This document shows, in pieces, positions 19,455 through 26,941 of a stretch of 30,020 nt of DNA. A program made the translations under genes and the position numbers. Numbering within the stretch: position 1 is the first letter of the stretch; each line of letters starts with the position of its first letter. Origin of the DNA: a virus; the IMG/VR virus record IMGVR_UViG_3300042446_001701, positions 1-30,020 of that record, one strand, 5' to 3'. Under the pieces are notes generated by a model. That model did not search any database. It saw nothing but the letters and a program-made list of their open reading frames with translations, and was not told the origin of the DNA.

Positions 19455-20540
19455 ACCACAAATGGTTTTACCCAATGTTGAGATATTGGCTACTCCACTG
19501 TTGATCATTACTTGTTCCACTCCAAATGAGTCATCATTTAAAGCTATGATATTAAACCCTTGCTGCCAGTTACAAGTGGATGAGTAAACTGCATCCAAAC
19601 TGCACAATGCGCCACCTTCGAATCCATAAATCTGTTTATCTGGTCTATTTCCAAATGCTGGTATTCTCTTACACGAACTCCCGATTCTGTGAGTGTGTCC
19701 ATGTAAAATACTTGTATGCCACTTTTCAATCTCTCCTTTAGCTGAAGCACCGCCAGCGGCTCTTACAGTTGTTCCGTGAGTAACAATCAAACCATTTAAG
19801 TCTACGTAATCAACATGTTCAACTTTATTTTGGTAATCGCCCATGAATACATTCTGATAACTCAATCTATCTGTGATTTCAGGAAGACATCCAAGTTCAC
19901 CCAAACGATCCGATAGATAACGTCTCCACCTACCATCAATAGATTGACCACTGTGATTGGAAACGGTTTCATAGATTTTAGCACCATTGGAGATAGAAAT
20001 CAAATCATCCAAAAATTGGTGATATGCCTTTCTCTCATCCAAGAGACTCCAATGTTTTTTAATATCTTTTGGATATTTGGAAATGGCAAGCATGTCCATG
20101 GTGTCACCGTTCAATACAATCGTTCTTGGTTGCAATTCAGAAATTGTTTCAAGGAAGATATTGATAGCTGATTCGTCATGACAACCAAAATGGAAATCAG
20201 AACCAACAACAGCATATTCATTCAAAACATAAGATACCGAATTATTATTCAGACTATTGACTTTGATTGGTGCTAATTGTTCCAGAAATGCAAAGACTTC
20301 ATCCTCTGTCTTTTTGAATTTCTGAGGTTTGTCACGCTGCATGGTTTCCACCACATACCCTTGTTTATGAAATGCGGTTGGTTTCACATCTTCATATTCA
20401 GATGTGATTTCGTTATCTTCATAATAACGTTTGATCCAGCCTTGGGCTGTTGATTTAGGCACTCCGTATGTATCGTAGATCATTGAAAATGTCCAACCTT
20501 TATCAATACGCGCATCGATTACTTCTTGTTTATTTATCAT
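19452..20540 (-). CDS. HTH-containing calcineurin-like phosphoesterase
   Basis: A 362-residue two-domain protein. Residues 1-40 are a helix-turn-helix (TFSMIYDTYGVPKSTAQGWIK) like those of transposase or terminase small subunits. From residue 110 comes a metallophosphoesterase: VVGSDFHFGCH (DxH at 115-117), VLNGDTMDM (GD 145-146), SNHSG (196), VTHGT (255) and HGHTHRIG (280-284). The combination suggests a DNA-directed nuclease or phosphatase, possibly in genome processing or repair. It is not related in detail to the phosphoesterase at 10526. No clear motif A or L precedes it. The HTH-phosphoesterase pairing is seen in some large phages, function untested as far as I know. Confidence 0.85.
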   Translation of the reverse strand: MINKQEVIDARIDKGWTFSMIYDTYGVPKSTAQGWIKRYYEDNEITSEYEDVKPTAFHKQGYVVETMQRDKPQKFKKTEDEVFAFLEQLAPIKVNSLNNNSVSYVLNEYAVVGSDFHFGCHDESAINIFLETISELQPRTIVLNGDTMDMLAISKYPKDIKKHWSLLDERKAYHQFLDDLISISNGAKIYETVSNHSGQSIDGRWRRYLSDRLGELGCLPEITDRLSYQNVFMGDYQNKVEHVDYVDLNGLIVTHGTTVRAAGGASAKGEIEKWHTSILHGHTHRIGSSCKRIPAFGNRPDKQIYGFEGGALCSLDAVYSSTCNWQQGFNIIALNDDSFGVEQVMINSGVANISTLGKTICG

Positions 20541-20557
20541 CGCTTTTATTACTTATA

Positions 20558-20908
20558 TTACATTATGTGTTTTTTAGCCAATTCTTTACCATGTTGGTAT
20601 CTTTGGATAAATCTATCATCTCCTTCAATTATATAATTTATATCAGGGTTATCGATTTTATCCCATTCCTCATCATAACCCAAGTCATCCACTGTCATGG
20701 TATGGACATTGATCTTATCGCCATCGTTTGCTGTAGCTTCTCGCATTCCAATGATTTTTCCTTCATCGTCTTTGATGAGAATAGAGTATTTTCCATCATA
20801 ATACCATGGGAGTCGCATGAGATAGATAATAGCACCTCCGAAATTGATTTCACAATTTCCTTCAGGATCGAGTTTGTTTAACTCTTCAATGAGTTCTTTA
20901 GTTTTCAT
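20558..20908 (-). CDS. Hypothetical protein, LIEELNKL-type
   Basis: A 116-residue acidic protein starting MKTKELIEELNKLDPEGNCE, the opening common to many small phage proteins (helix ELIExLxxLDPE followed by a strand), also seen at 12532. The middle (AIIYLMRLPWYYDGKYSILI) is strand-rich, then VDDLGYDEEWDKIDNPDINY. A longer start at 20950 lies well inside the RmlB gene; the ATG at 20908 overlaps the RmlB stop by only 11 nt and matches the family opening. Function unknown. Confidence 0.72.
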   Translation of the reverse strand: MKTKELIEELNKLDPEGNCEINFGGAIIYLMRLPWYYDGKYSILIKDDEGKIIGMREATANDGDKINVHTMTVDDLGYDEEWDKIDNPDINYIIEGDDRFIQRYQHGKELAKKHIM

Positions 20909-22943
20909 ATTTGTTTCTATAAAATTCAACAGTCTCTTTGAGAGCTTCATCGTGATTTCTCAATTCAAAAGGAAGATGAGATTCAATGGCATAACGGAAG
21001 TCATGCCCCTTTCTATCTTCGACAAATTTGATATTAGGTATCAATCCCAATATATTACCAATATCTTTGATCATGTTAAGGTTTGTTTTTTCGATTCCCG
21101 AACCAATGTTTGTAGAACAGTGTGGATTAGATGCAATTTCAAGCAACCATTTGTTGTGATCTTCAACATGAATCCACTCACGGATGTTCTCTCCTGTTCC
21201 ATAGACAGGAATTGGTTCGCCTCTTACGATAGAGCGAATCACTGTGGGAATAAATTTCTCATCTGCTTGGTGCTTACCGAAATTGTTACAGCAGTGTGTC
21301 GTGGTGATGTCTAATCCATAAGTCGTGACGTAAGAATTAGTAATCAGATCAGCAGACGCTTTGGATGCAGCATAAGGACTTCTTGGATTAAATGGTGATT
21401 CTTCTGTGAATGCGGGGTCATTCACGTTCAAATGACCAAATACTTCGTCAGTATTTCCCGATAGATGAGTTATACCATTTCTAACAGTGATAAAATTTTT
21501 ATTATCTCTCACCTTCAAACACCAAACTTTACCATCATATGGTATTTTACTATATTTATGATTAATTCCGATTTTATTTTTTCTGAAATAGATACAATTT
21601 GAATCACCCTCAATTTTACGCCCATCAATATAAGATATCGATGATCTTTTAGAACATCTTGAAGAAAATCCCAACATATTACCCAAGAATAGCGCATTTT
21701 CAGCTAATTTATTAGACGAAGTATTTAAAACCCAAGGATGATCTTCCCTATATGAGCCATCAGAATCTATCAATCCGTGAAACAATGCTTCAGCTTGTTC
21801 AAAATTTAATTCGCTAATGATATCATCTGGTATAAATTTTTCTTTGGCTCGTTTACCAAAACATTGGACTGAATCATATAACCATTTATCTGAAGTATAT
21901 ATATAGTCATATGTTGCATTTTTTTGAACAGATGTCCACTTTATCCCCAAAATGTTTAAAGCTTTTTCAGTATTTTCCCTTGCTTTGTCTCCAGTTGGAA
22001 CATGAATAAATACCCGTCTACCTTTCTGAATCACATATTCTTGATAACCTTCATCACCAATCAATGCTTGATTTTTGGTAAAATGACCTTTAGAATCTCT
22101 CACCTTTTTTAAGTAAGATTCTCGATTCAATCCCGACAATGATTTACTTTTCTTTATCTGCGTGTCGGAACAACCGTCACCTATGTAGATACCAAACAAA
22201 TACCATTTCGCCCATTCTTTTTCATTAAAATTTCCAGATTTTTCTATTTTACCTCTAGGAAAGTATTTAACTGCTTTATGATTTACTAGACTTTCCGCAT
22301 CTTCAAACAATAATTTTTGTTCATCGCTATCGGTGTAATACATTCTGTGGTTTGGAGTGACCATCAAATCATTTCTACTAGATTTAAAATGAATCATTTC
22401 ACCGTTATAATCTTGTATAAGAACTTTCTCAACTTCTTTCCATTCCAATACAAATTTATCATTCAACGATAACACTTTATCACCAATTTTTATGTCTTTA
22501 TAACCCAAAATTCCACGATTTGTTAAAGCCTTTGTTTCTTCGTCGTAACAACTGATATTAATAACTTTTGCTTGAGGTTGATAATTTCGCACCCATTCCA
22601 ATAGAGACACCATACCCATCACATTATTTTCAATAAATGGTGAGGGAGAATTGATACTACGATCAACATGAGATTCAGCAGCAAAATGGAAGATGTAATC
22701 GAATTTGAAATGTTCGTGGGTTGCTACTAAATAATTCATGTATCGAATATCACATTTTAAATATGTGTATTTATTTTTATCATTGTTTGGGATTTCTAAA
22801 AGCGTTCTGCTCCCGATACCCATTTTATCCATATTGATTATCGTGACATTTTCATATTCTTTCGAAACCATTTCAAGGAAATTGCTACCAATAAATCCAC
22901 ATCCACCTGTTACAAGTATCGTTCTATTTGTTAAATCAACCAT
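20898..22943 (-). CDS. rmlB: dTDP-glucose 4,6-dehydratase (RmlB-like) with intein
   Basis: A 681-codon gene for a 315-residue short-chain dehydrogenase split by an intein. The host part has the NAD-binding motif VTGGCGFIGSN (residues 10-21), FHFAAESHVDRS, the catalytic TDEVFG, and SPYAASKASAD with the Tyr and Lys of YxxxK. RmlB converts dTDP-glucose to dTDP-4-keto-6-deoxyglucose, the entry to rhamnose and other deoxysugars, which a phage might use for glycosylation of DNA, virion or host surface. The intein splits S131 from TDEVFG, inside the most conserved catalytic segment, so activity depends on splicing. SD-like AAGGG stands 5 nt before the ATG. Divergent from the plus gene at 22995. Confidence 0.92.
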   Translation of the reverse strand: MVDLTNRTILVTGGCGFIGSNFLEMVSKEYENVTIINMDKMGIGSRTLLEIPNNDKNKYTYLKCDIRYMNYLVATHEHFKFDYIFHFAAESHVDRSINSPSPFIENNVMGMVSLLEWVRNYQPQAKVINISCYDEETKALTNRGILGYKDIKIGDKVLSLNDKFVLEWKEVEKVLIQDYNGEMIHFKSSRNDLMVTPNHRMYYTDSDEQKLLFEDAESLVNHKAVKYFPRGKIEKSGNFNEKEWAKWYLFGIYIGDGCSDTQIKKSKSLSGLNRESYLKKVRDSKGHFTKNQALIGDEGYQEYVIQKGRRVFIHVPTGDKARENTEKALNILGIKWTSVQKNATYDYIYTSDKWLYDSVQCFGKRAKEKFIPDDIISELNFEQAEALFHGLIDSDGSYREDHPWVLNTSSNKLAENALFLGNMLGFSSRCSKRSSISYIDGRKIEGDSNCIYFRKNKIGINHKYSKIPYDGKVWCLKVRDNKNFITVRNGITHLSGNTDEVFGHLNVNDPAFTEESPFNPRSPYAASKASADLITNSYVTTYGLDITTTHCCNNFGKHQADEKFIPTVIRSIVRGEPIPVYGTGENIREWIHVEDHNKWLLEIASNPHCSTNIGSGIEKTNLNMIKDIGNILGLIPNIKFVEDRKGHDFRYAIESHLPFELRNHDEALKETVEFYRNKYEN
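21453..22550 (-). mobile_element. Intein with LAGLIDADG homing endonuclease
   Basis: Residues 132-497 of the RmlB reading frame, 366 residues. It starts with the nucleophile Cys132 (CYDEETKALTNRG), contains the block B motif VTPNHRMYY, two LAGLIDADG helices (LFGIYIGDGCSD and ALFHGLIDSDGSY), and ends NFITVRNGITHLSGN, with Asn497 as the cyclising residue and Thr as +1 nucleophile of the C-extein. The penultimate residue is Gly rather than the usual His, a known but less common variant. The endonuclease motifs keep their acidic residues, so homing may be active. Confidence 0.92.
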
Positions 22944-22983
22944 ATTTCCCTTACTTTAGCGTTGAATTAAACAATGTCAAGGG

Positions 22984-22989
22984 TAAATA
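22984..22989 (+). promoter_or_regulatory. Motif L (TAAATA), decides a start
   Basis: GGTAAATA, 5 nt (TCAAC), ATG at 22995. It lies inside the longer reading of the gene (ATG at 22974) and so favours the second Met. Confidence 0.5.
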
Positions 22990-22994
22990 TCAAC

Positions 22995-23459
22995 ATGGAT
23001 CACGATGAAGATGATGATTTTTTAAATGCAGAGGTAGATGATATTATTTCACAAATCAAAAATCAATCCAAAATTGTTAATCAATTACCGAAAGAACGAC
23101 CAAATCTCAAGAAAGAAGATTTGGAAGAATTTATTATTACCAATGCTGGTAAAGTCGTAAATCATTCTTTAGAAATGGTGGAGAACCTTAAATTGGAAGT
23201 TCTTGCTGGTGCAGATTCCAAGTTAATCGAGTCTGTATCAGAGTTGGTAAAAGCTACCACATCTGCAATTGATGCTCTTTCCAAATTAAAAATATCGGAG
23301 GACAAAATCAATGCACAGAAAGAAATCACTCAAATGAATATTCAAGCAAAAATCATTCGAGATGAAGAGGAGAGCAATACTCCAAAATTAAGTTTCACTA
23401 GAAACGATATCCTCAAATTGTTGAACCAAAAAGACGAATCATTGGTAGTGGATGTTTAA
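22995..23459 (+). CDS. Small acidic helical protein, possible small terminase subunit
   Basis: A 154-residue protein starting MDHDEDDDFLNAEVDD: an acidic head, then long helices (residues about 50-130) including LIESVSELVKATTSAIDALSKL and a Gln/Lys-rich helix, ending LLNQKDESLVVDV. The layout, with a central helical domain and tail, recalls small terminase subunits of T4-like phages, but no diagnostic motif is present and a scaffold or chaperone is equally possible. A start at 22974 (MSRVNIN) is possible; the ATG at 22995 has TAAATA 5 nt upstream. It is on plus and its end overlaps the convergent gene's stop by 4 nt. Confidence 0.65.
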   Translation: MDHDEDDDFLNAEVDDIISQIKNQSKIVNQLPKERPNLKKEDLEEFIITNAGKVVNHSLEMVENLKLEVLAGADSKLIESVSELVKATTSAIDALSKLKISEDKINAQKEITQMNIQAKIIRDEEESNTPKLSFTRNDILKLLNQKDESLVVDV

Positions 23460-24367
23460 TTACCCAATTGTCCATCGACAGTATTGAGTTTGTATTCTTC
23501 GTTCTTATCTGGTTTTTGAATTTTGAGAACGGTGTCTCTATTATCAAAAACATCACCGAAGATATCCTCTTCAAATATTTCAACATTACTCTTTTCTTTC
23601 ATTTCTTTCTCAAATACGTAATTTGAAGATGTGGCATTGTTCTTCTCCGAATCGAAAGGATTAAAATCTTTTTTATCTCTAAAGATTCGGAAATGCTCTT
23701 CTCCAATAACTTCTTTAACCTTATCAAAAATTTGACTTCTGATGTCTGTCATCTTCACACGATAGTAAGAGTCTTTGACATTGATTGTGCCATGAGATTT
23801 TTGTTGCCATTCTCCTGTTTTCTCCAATGAATATCTTTGTTGTGGTGCTTTATCAATAATAGGTAAAGTATTGTCATTCACCACACTAGCATTCAAAGAA
23901 GAACGAAACATTTTCTCTACTTCTTTATTGGCAGATACTATCAGGTTCTGTATGAATTTTGGAGATTTATTATAAATATCCACTGGTATTTCCAATGGGT
24001 AATCACCGTCTTCGTATAAGGTGGTGTTGTGTCGTGTTATCTCATTGTTACCAACATTTCCAAGTATATCAGGAATTGCAGTAAAATATTTTTTATCTTT
24101 TGCCAATTCTTTAGCATAAGACGATAATGGACCATTCAATAATTGCTTAACATAATAGGCAATGTCCCATGGTTCCAAATCTTTTCCTTCTTCATCCAAT
24201 TTATTAATAAATTTCTCCAATTGGTTGAGTCCCAATTCGTAAATCTTTTTAAATTCTACCATGAACTCAATTTCCACTTTGGAAAATTGGTCATCAATAT
24301 TTTTATAATTCACCAAATCTTCTTTAGTGAATAGAATGCTACGGAGTATTTCAATTTTATTTCTCAT
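23456..24367 (-). CDS. Structural-region protein, unknown
   Basis: A 303-residue soluble protein, charged and mainly helical in the first 130 residues (KIEILRSILFTKEDLVNYKN...), with a strand-rich central part (TGEWQQKSHGTINVKDSYYRVKM, given as separate strands) and an acidic C-terminus (FEEDIFGDVFDNRD). It follows the gp27-like hub gene with an ATGA overlap, so it is likely a baseplate hub or tail-associated component made in the same amounts. In T4 the hub genes 26, 28 and 51 occupy comparable places, but I see no direct similarity. Confidence 0.7.
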   Translation of the reverse strand: MRNKIEILRSILFTKEDLVNYKNIDDQFSKVEIEFMVEFKKIYELGLNQLEKFINKLDEEGKDLEPWDIAYYVKQLLNGPLSSYAKELAKDKKYFTAIPDILGNVGNNEITRHNTTLYEDGDYPLEIPVDIYNKSPKFIQNLIVSANKEVEKMFRSSLNASVVNDNTLPIIDKAPQQRYSLEKTGEWQQKSHGTINVKDSYYRVKMTDIRSQIFDKVKEVIGEEHFRIFRDKKDFNPFDSEKNNATSSNYVFEKEMKEKSNVEIFEEDIFGDVFDNRDTVLKIQKPDKNEEYKLNTVDGQLGN

Positions 24368-25674
24368 TCCACGTCATTTTTTATTTTGCTTGAACCACCA
24401 ACGTATGTCTTACAGCATTTGAATTCATTGGTATAGGTATCATTTGAAAAAATATGGCGCACTTCTGTTACAAACCATCTACCATACATTTTCGTATCAC
24501 CTTTTTGTTTCACTTCTCCAATTTTAACAATATCCAAAAATTTACCTGCTTCTCTACCAGTAAATCCCACGTTACTAAAAATACAATTCAAATTATAAAA
24601 TGTTAATAAATTACACATTTCAGCTTCCACCATTTTTACAGTATCTTCAACTTCATATGGTGTTCTATAATGTCTAAATTTTTGTTTCGTGGTTTTATTT
24701 TTTACAACAAACGGTTTAGCACTACCACCAATTGCTGAGAAAACATCAACAAATTTTGTCTTCCATTTTTTCTCAATATCTTCCAATTTTAAAATTTTCA
24801 TTTTTTGAACACCTAAAAATTTGTCATATCCATGAACAACTGAATTGATGAAGAAATCATTATTCCATTCATACAGAGGTGTATTATATGCGAAATTTTT
24901 CAAACCACTGGAAAATTCACTAACTTTTGCATCAGGTGGTGGGTTATTTTCGTTTTCAGCAACACCTTTATCCGACAAATCAGCAGTAGTGAAAGCATCG
25001 GTTGTATTTTTTTTATTTTCCGAAAAAATCTTGGAGAGATACATCATTTGATATTTCCCATTTTTTTTATTTTTCATTATGAGTGCTTTGGTGTAAAGTT
25101 CTCCATCTTTACCATAAAAATATTTTAGTAGATGATACATTAAATCAATATATCTGAAAGACATGGGTGGTATATAAGAAAAATCAAAATCTCCGCTTTC
25201 CCAATTTTCCTTGTCGATTTTATCTTCGCCCAATAATTCAATAAAAATGTCTTTCAAGATATCACCTATTTTACCACTGAACGATTTGTTATATGGGATG
25301 GTATCCATAAACGGTAACATGTCTTTATGGATTATTTTAAATTTTTTAATATTTTCCGAACGAACTTCCATATCTCCCGTATTATCTTCTTGTAATAGAA
25401 TGAATTCTTCTTCTATTTTTTCTTTCTCATCTTTGGGTTTTAAGAAAATTTTAACTTCATCTCTTCCATCACCTCTTAAAAGATATTTCTCTTCAAATAA
25501 ATCATAGGGGTTCGCCACAGCAATCGTTCCTCTCAAAAAAGGATTAAAAACGCTATCAATCAAAGTTAAACCTTTGACAGCAGAACTAGCGTATTTATTT
25601 TCATCTCCGTCAGAATTTTTAAACGTGTATTCGTATTCAAATTCTACGTCATTTATTTTACATATCTGAACCAT
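24364..25674 (-). CDS. Baseplate hub protein, gp27-like
   Basis: A 436-residue protein with features of the T4 gp27/phage tail protein D fold: an N-terminal strand block with VKGLTLIDSVFNPFLRGTIAVANPYDLFEE (here in pieces: VKGLTLIDSVFNPFLRGT, ANPYDLFEE), DEVKIFLKPK, a central helical pair around residue 130 (SGKIGDILKDIFIELLGED) and a C-terminal sheet (VKQKGDTKMYGRWFVTEVRH). gp27 forms the trimeric hub joining tail tube to the puncturing spike. Position behind the gp53-like gene (TAATG junction) fits a baseplate cluster. Confidence is moderate, based on layout and pattern rather than motif. Confidence 0.65.
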   Translation of the reverse strand: MVQICKINDVEFEYEYTFKNSDGDENKYASSAVKGLTLIDSVFNPFLRGTIAVANPYDLFEEKYLLRGDGRDEVKIFLKPKDEKEKIEEEFILLQEDNTGDMEVRSENIKKFKIIHKDMLPFMDTIPYNKSFSGKIGDILKDIFIELLGEDKIDKENWESGDFDFSYIPPMSFRYIDLMYHLLKYFYGKDGELYTKALIMKNKKNGKYQMMYLSKIFSENKKNTTDAFTTADLSDKGVAENENNPPPDAKVSEFSSGLKNFAYNTPLYEWNNDFFINSVVHGYDKFLGVQKMKILKLEDIEKKWKTKFVDVFSAIGGSAKPFVVKNKTTKQKFRHYRTPYEVEDTVKMVEAEMCNLLTFYNLNCIFSNVGFTGREAGKFLDIVKIGEVKQKGDTKMYGRWFVTEVRHIFSNDTYTNEFKCCKTYVGGSSKIKNDVE

Positions 25675-26075
25675 TAAAAATGCCTTCCATTAAATATAGT
25701 ATTTTTTGTAATATCGTTATACAGCAATACTCTGTATTCCAATTTAATATATTTTAACCTTATACCACCATCAACCCAAAATGGAGGGTTTTGAATTTGA
25801 TCTTTATTCATTAGATACAAAATCCACCATGATTTAATATCACCATAAATTTTATATGATAAAGTTGTCATGGGCAGTCTGGTTGTAACATCATAAAAAT
25901 CCACGAATTCTGGATCTAAATCTACTAAATCAAGTTTATTTAAAATATTATAAAAGTAGAAATCTTTATCATCTACTTTTTCTGTGTATACTCTAAAAAT
26001 ACGTTCATAATCCCCAACATTTAATGTTGAAAGGGACTCTATATTATTTTGGTAATCTCCTCGTTTTTCTTCCAT
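25674..26075 (-). CDS. Baseplate wedge protein, gp53-like
   Basis: A 133-residue protein with the segment TTLSYKIYGDIKSWWILYLM followed by NKDQIQNPP. This 'short-lived, slow tail' pattern (a Leu/Tyr/Gly then xWWxIxxxN then NP) is typical of phage baseplate wedge gp53 and related LysM-like wedge proteins. gp53 in T4 (196 residues) joins neighbouring wedges, so this copy is a shortened form. Stop and start codons of its neighbours touch it (TAATG with the hub gene), and the gp48/54-like gene lies directly upstream. Confidence 0.7.
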   Translation of the reverse strand: MEEKRGDYQNNIESLSTLNVGDYERIFRVYTEKVDDKDFYFYNILNKLDLVDLDPEFVDFYDVTTRLPMTTLSYKIYGDIKSWWILYLMNKDQIQNPPFWVDGGIRLKYIKLEYRVLLYNDITKNTIFNGRHF

Positions 26076-26076
26076 A

Positions 26077-26928
26077 TCATTTAACTTTGTCCATAAAGTT
26101 GCTAACTTCCGTTGTCAATGAAGTGAGTGACATTGTAATTTGATAACCATCAGGTGTGATAGCACCGTTTACGAGTCTTCTTGCTCCGATCATACTAACA
26201 GAAAAATTGTTACAATAAGCCCATCTCATGTATCTCAAACCTTTCAATTTTACTTGGTAAATATGGGGAGGTTCCATAGTAATAGATGTTAGCCTTTTTG
26301 GTCTATTGATTCTTGTTAATTTATCAATCAAATCATAATTTTTTTGAACTGCATCACCATTTATCGTGTTGAATAATGGGAATGTTATTTCCAGTGGACC
26401 GTCATTCTGCGCATATTGATATAATTTAGGTGTTTCGATATAAGAGCCAGGTGCGGAACTCATTCCTTTACCAACTTCACCAGCAGCTTTTTTAAATTCA
26501 TCCATATTACCTATACTAGAAGCCATTGCTCCCATTTGTCCTCCCAATTTAGAAAAATTTTCTTTAGCTTTAAATTCTCCTAAAGGTGCTAATATCTCAT
26601 TCGCTCCAGTTTGTAATAAACTATCAATATTCCCCATAACTCCATTTTGAAAAGTATCACTAAATTCATTGGAGAACGATCTAATACCATCGCCAAAGTA
26701 TGGTATGAAAAAATCATCAACTTTTTCAACGTTTTGATATAATTTTTCATAAAATTCATCAGCACTTGAACCATTCACTAAACTTAAATAGCTAGTTATT
26801 CTGTTTAGAGCAGCACTCGATGTTATTTTATAGGATGTCAATTTTACGTAAGGCGCAACATTTCGATATGGACTATTTCTGGGAATAGAAGTCCAGTCGT
26901 ATTGTGTATGTATATTTTCCGTAGCCAT
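26077..26928 (-). CDS. Baseplate tail-tube protein, gp48/gp54-like
   Basis: A 283-residue protein. The last 80 residues read as a beta-rich domain: PPHIYQVKLKGLRYMRWAYC, SVSMIGARRLVNGAITPDGY and QITMSLTSLTTEVSNFM. That arrangement (an AYCxxxxVSMIG strand, then PDGYxITMSLxxLTTE) is what tail-tube initiator and cap proteins of T4-like phages (gp54, gp48) look like. The central part is Gly/Ala-rich and helical (FKAKENFSKLGGQMGAMASS). It lies between the tape-measure-like gene and gp53-like gene, as expected. A TAAATA stands 6 nt before the ATG. Confidence 0.65.
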   Translation of the reverse strand: MATENIHTQYDWTSIPRNSPYRNVAPYVKLTSYKITSSAALNRITSYLSLVNGSSADEFYEKLYQNVEKVDDFFIPYFGDGIRSFSNEFSDTFQNGVMGNIDSLLQTGANEILAPLGEFKAKENFSKLGGQMGAMASSIGNMDEFKKAAGEVGKGMSSAPGSYIETPKLYQYAQNDGPLEITFPLFNTINGDAVQKNYDLIDKLTRINRPKRLTSITMEPPHIYQVKLKGLRYMRWAYCNNFSVSMIGARRLVNGAITPDGYQITMSLTSLTTEVSNFMDKVK

Positions 26929-26934
26929 TGATAT

Positions 26935-26940
26935 TATTTA
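26935..26940 (-). promoter_or_regulatory. Motif L (TAAATA), 6-nt spacing
   Basis: Minus strand AATTAAATA, 6 nt (ATATCA), ATG at 26928, in the 13-nt gap behind the tape-measure-like gene. Confidence 0.45.
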
Positions 26941-26941
26941 A

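Noticed and set aside
20515-20535. TAAATA within the first codons of the HTH-phosphoesterase gene as its promoter
   Set aside because: No start codon follows at 5-6 nt, and the HTH domain needs the codons upstream.
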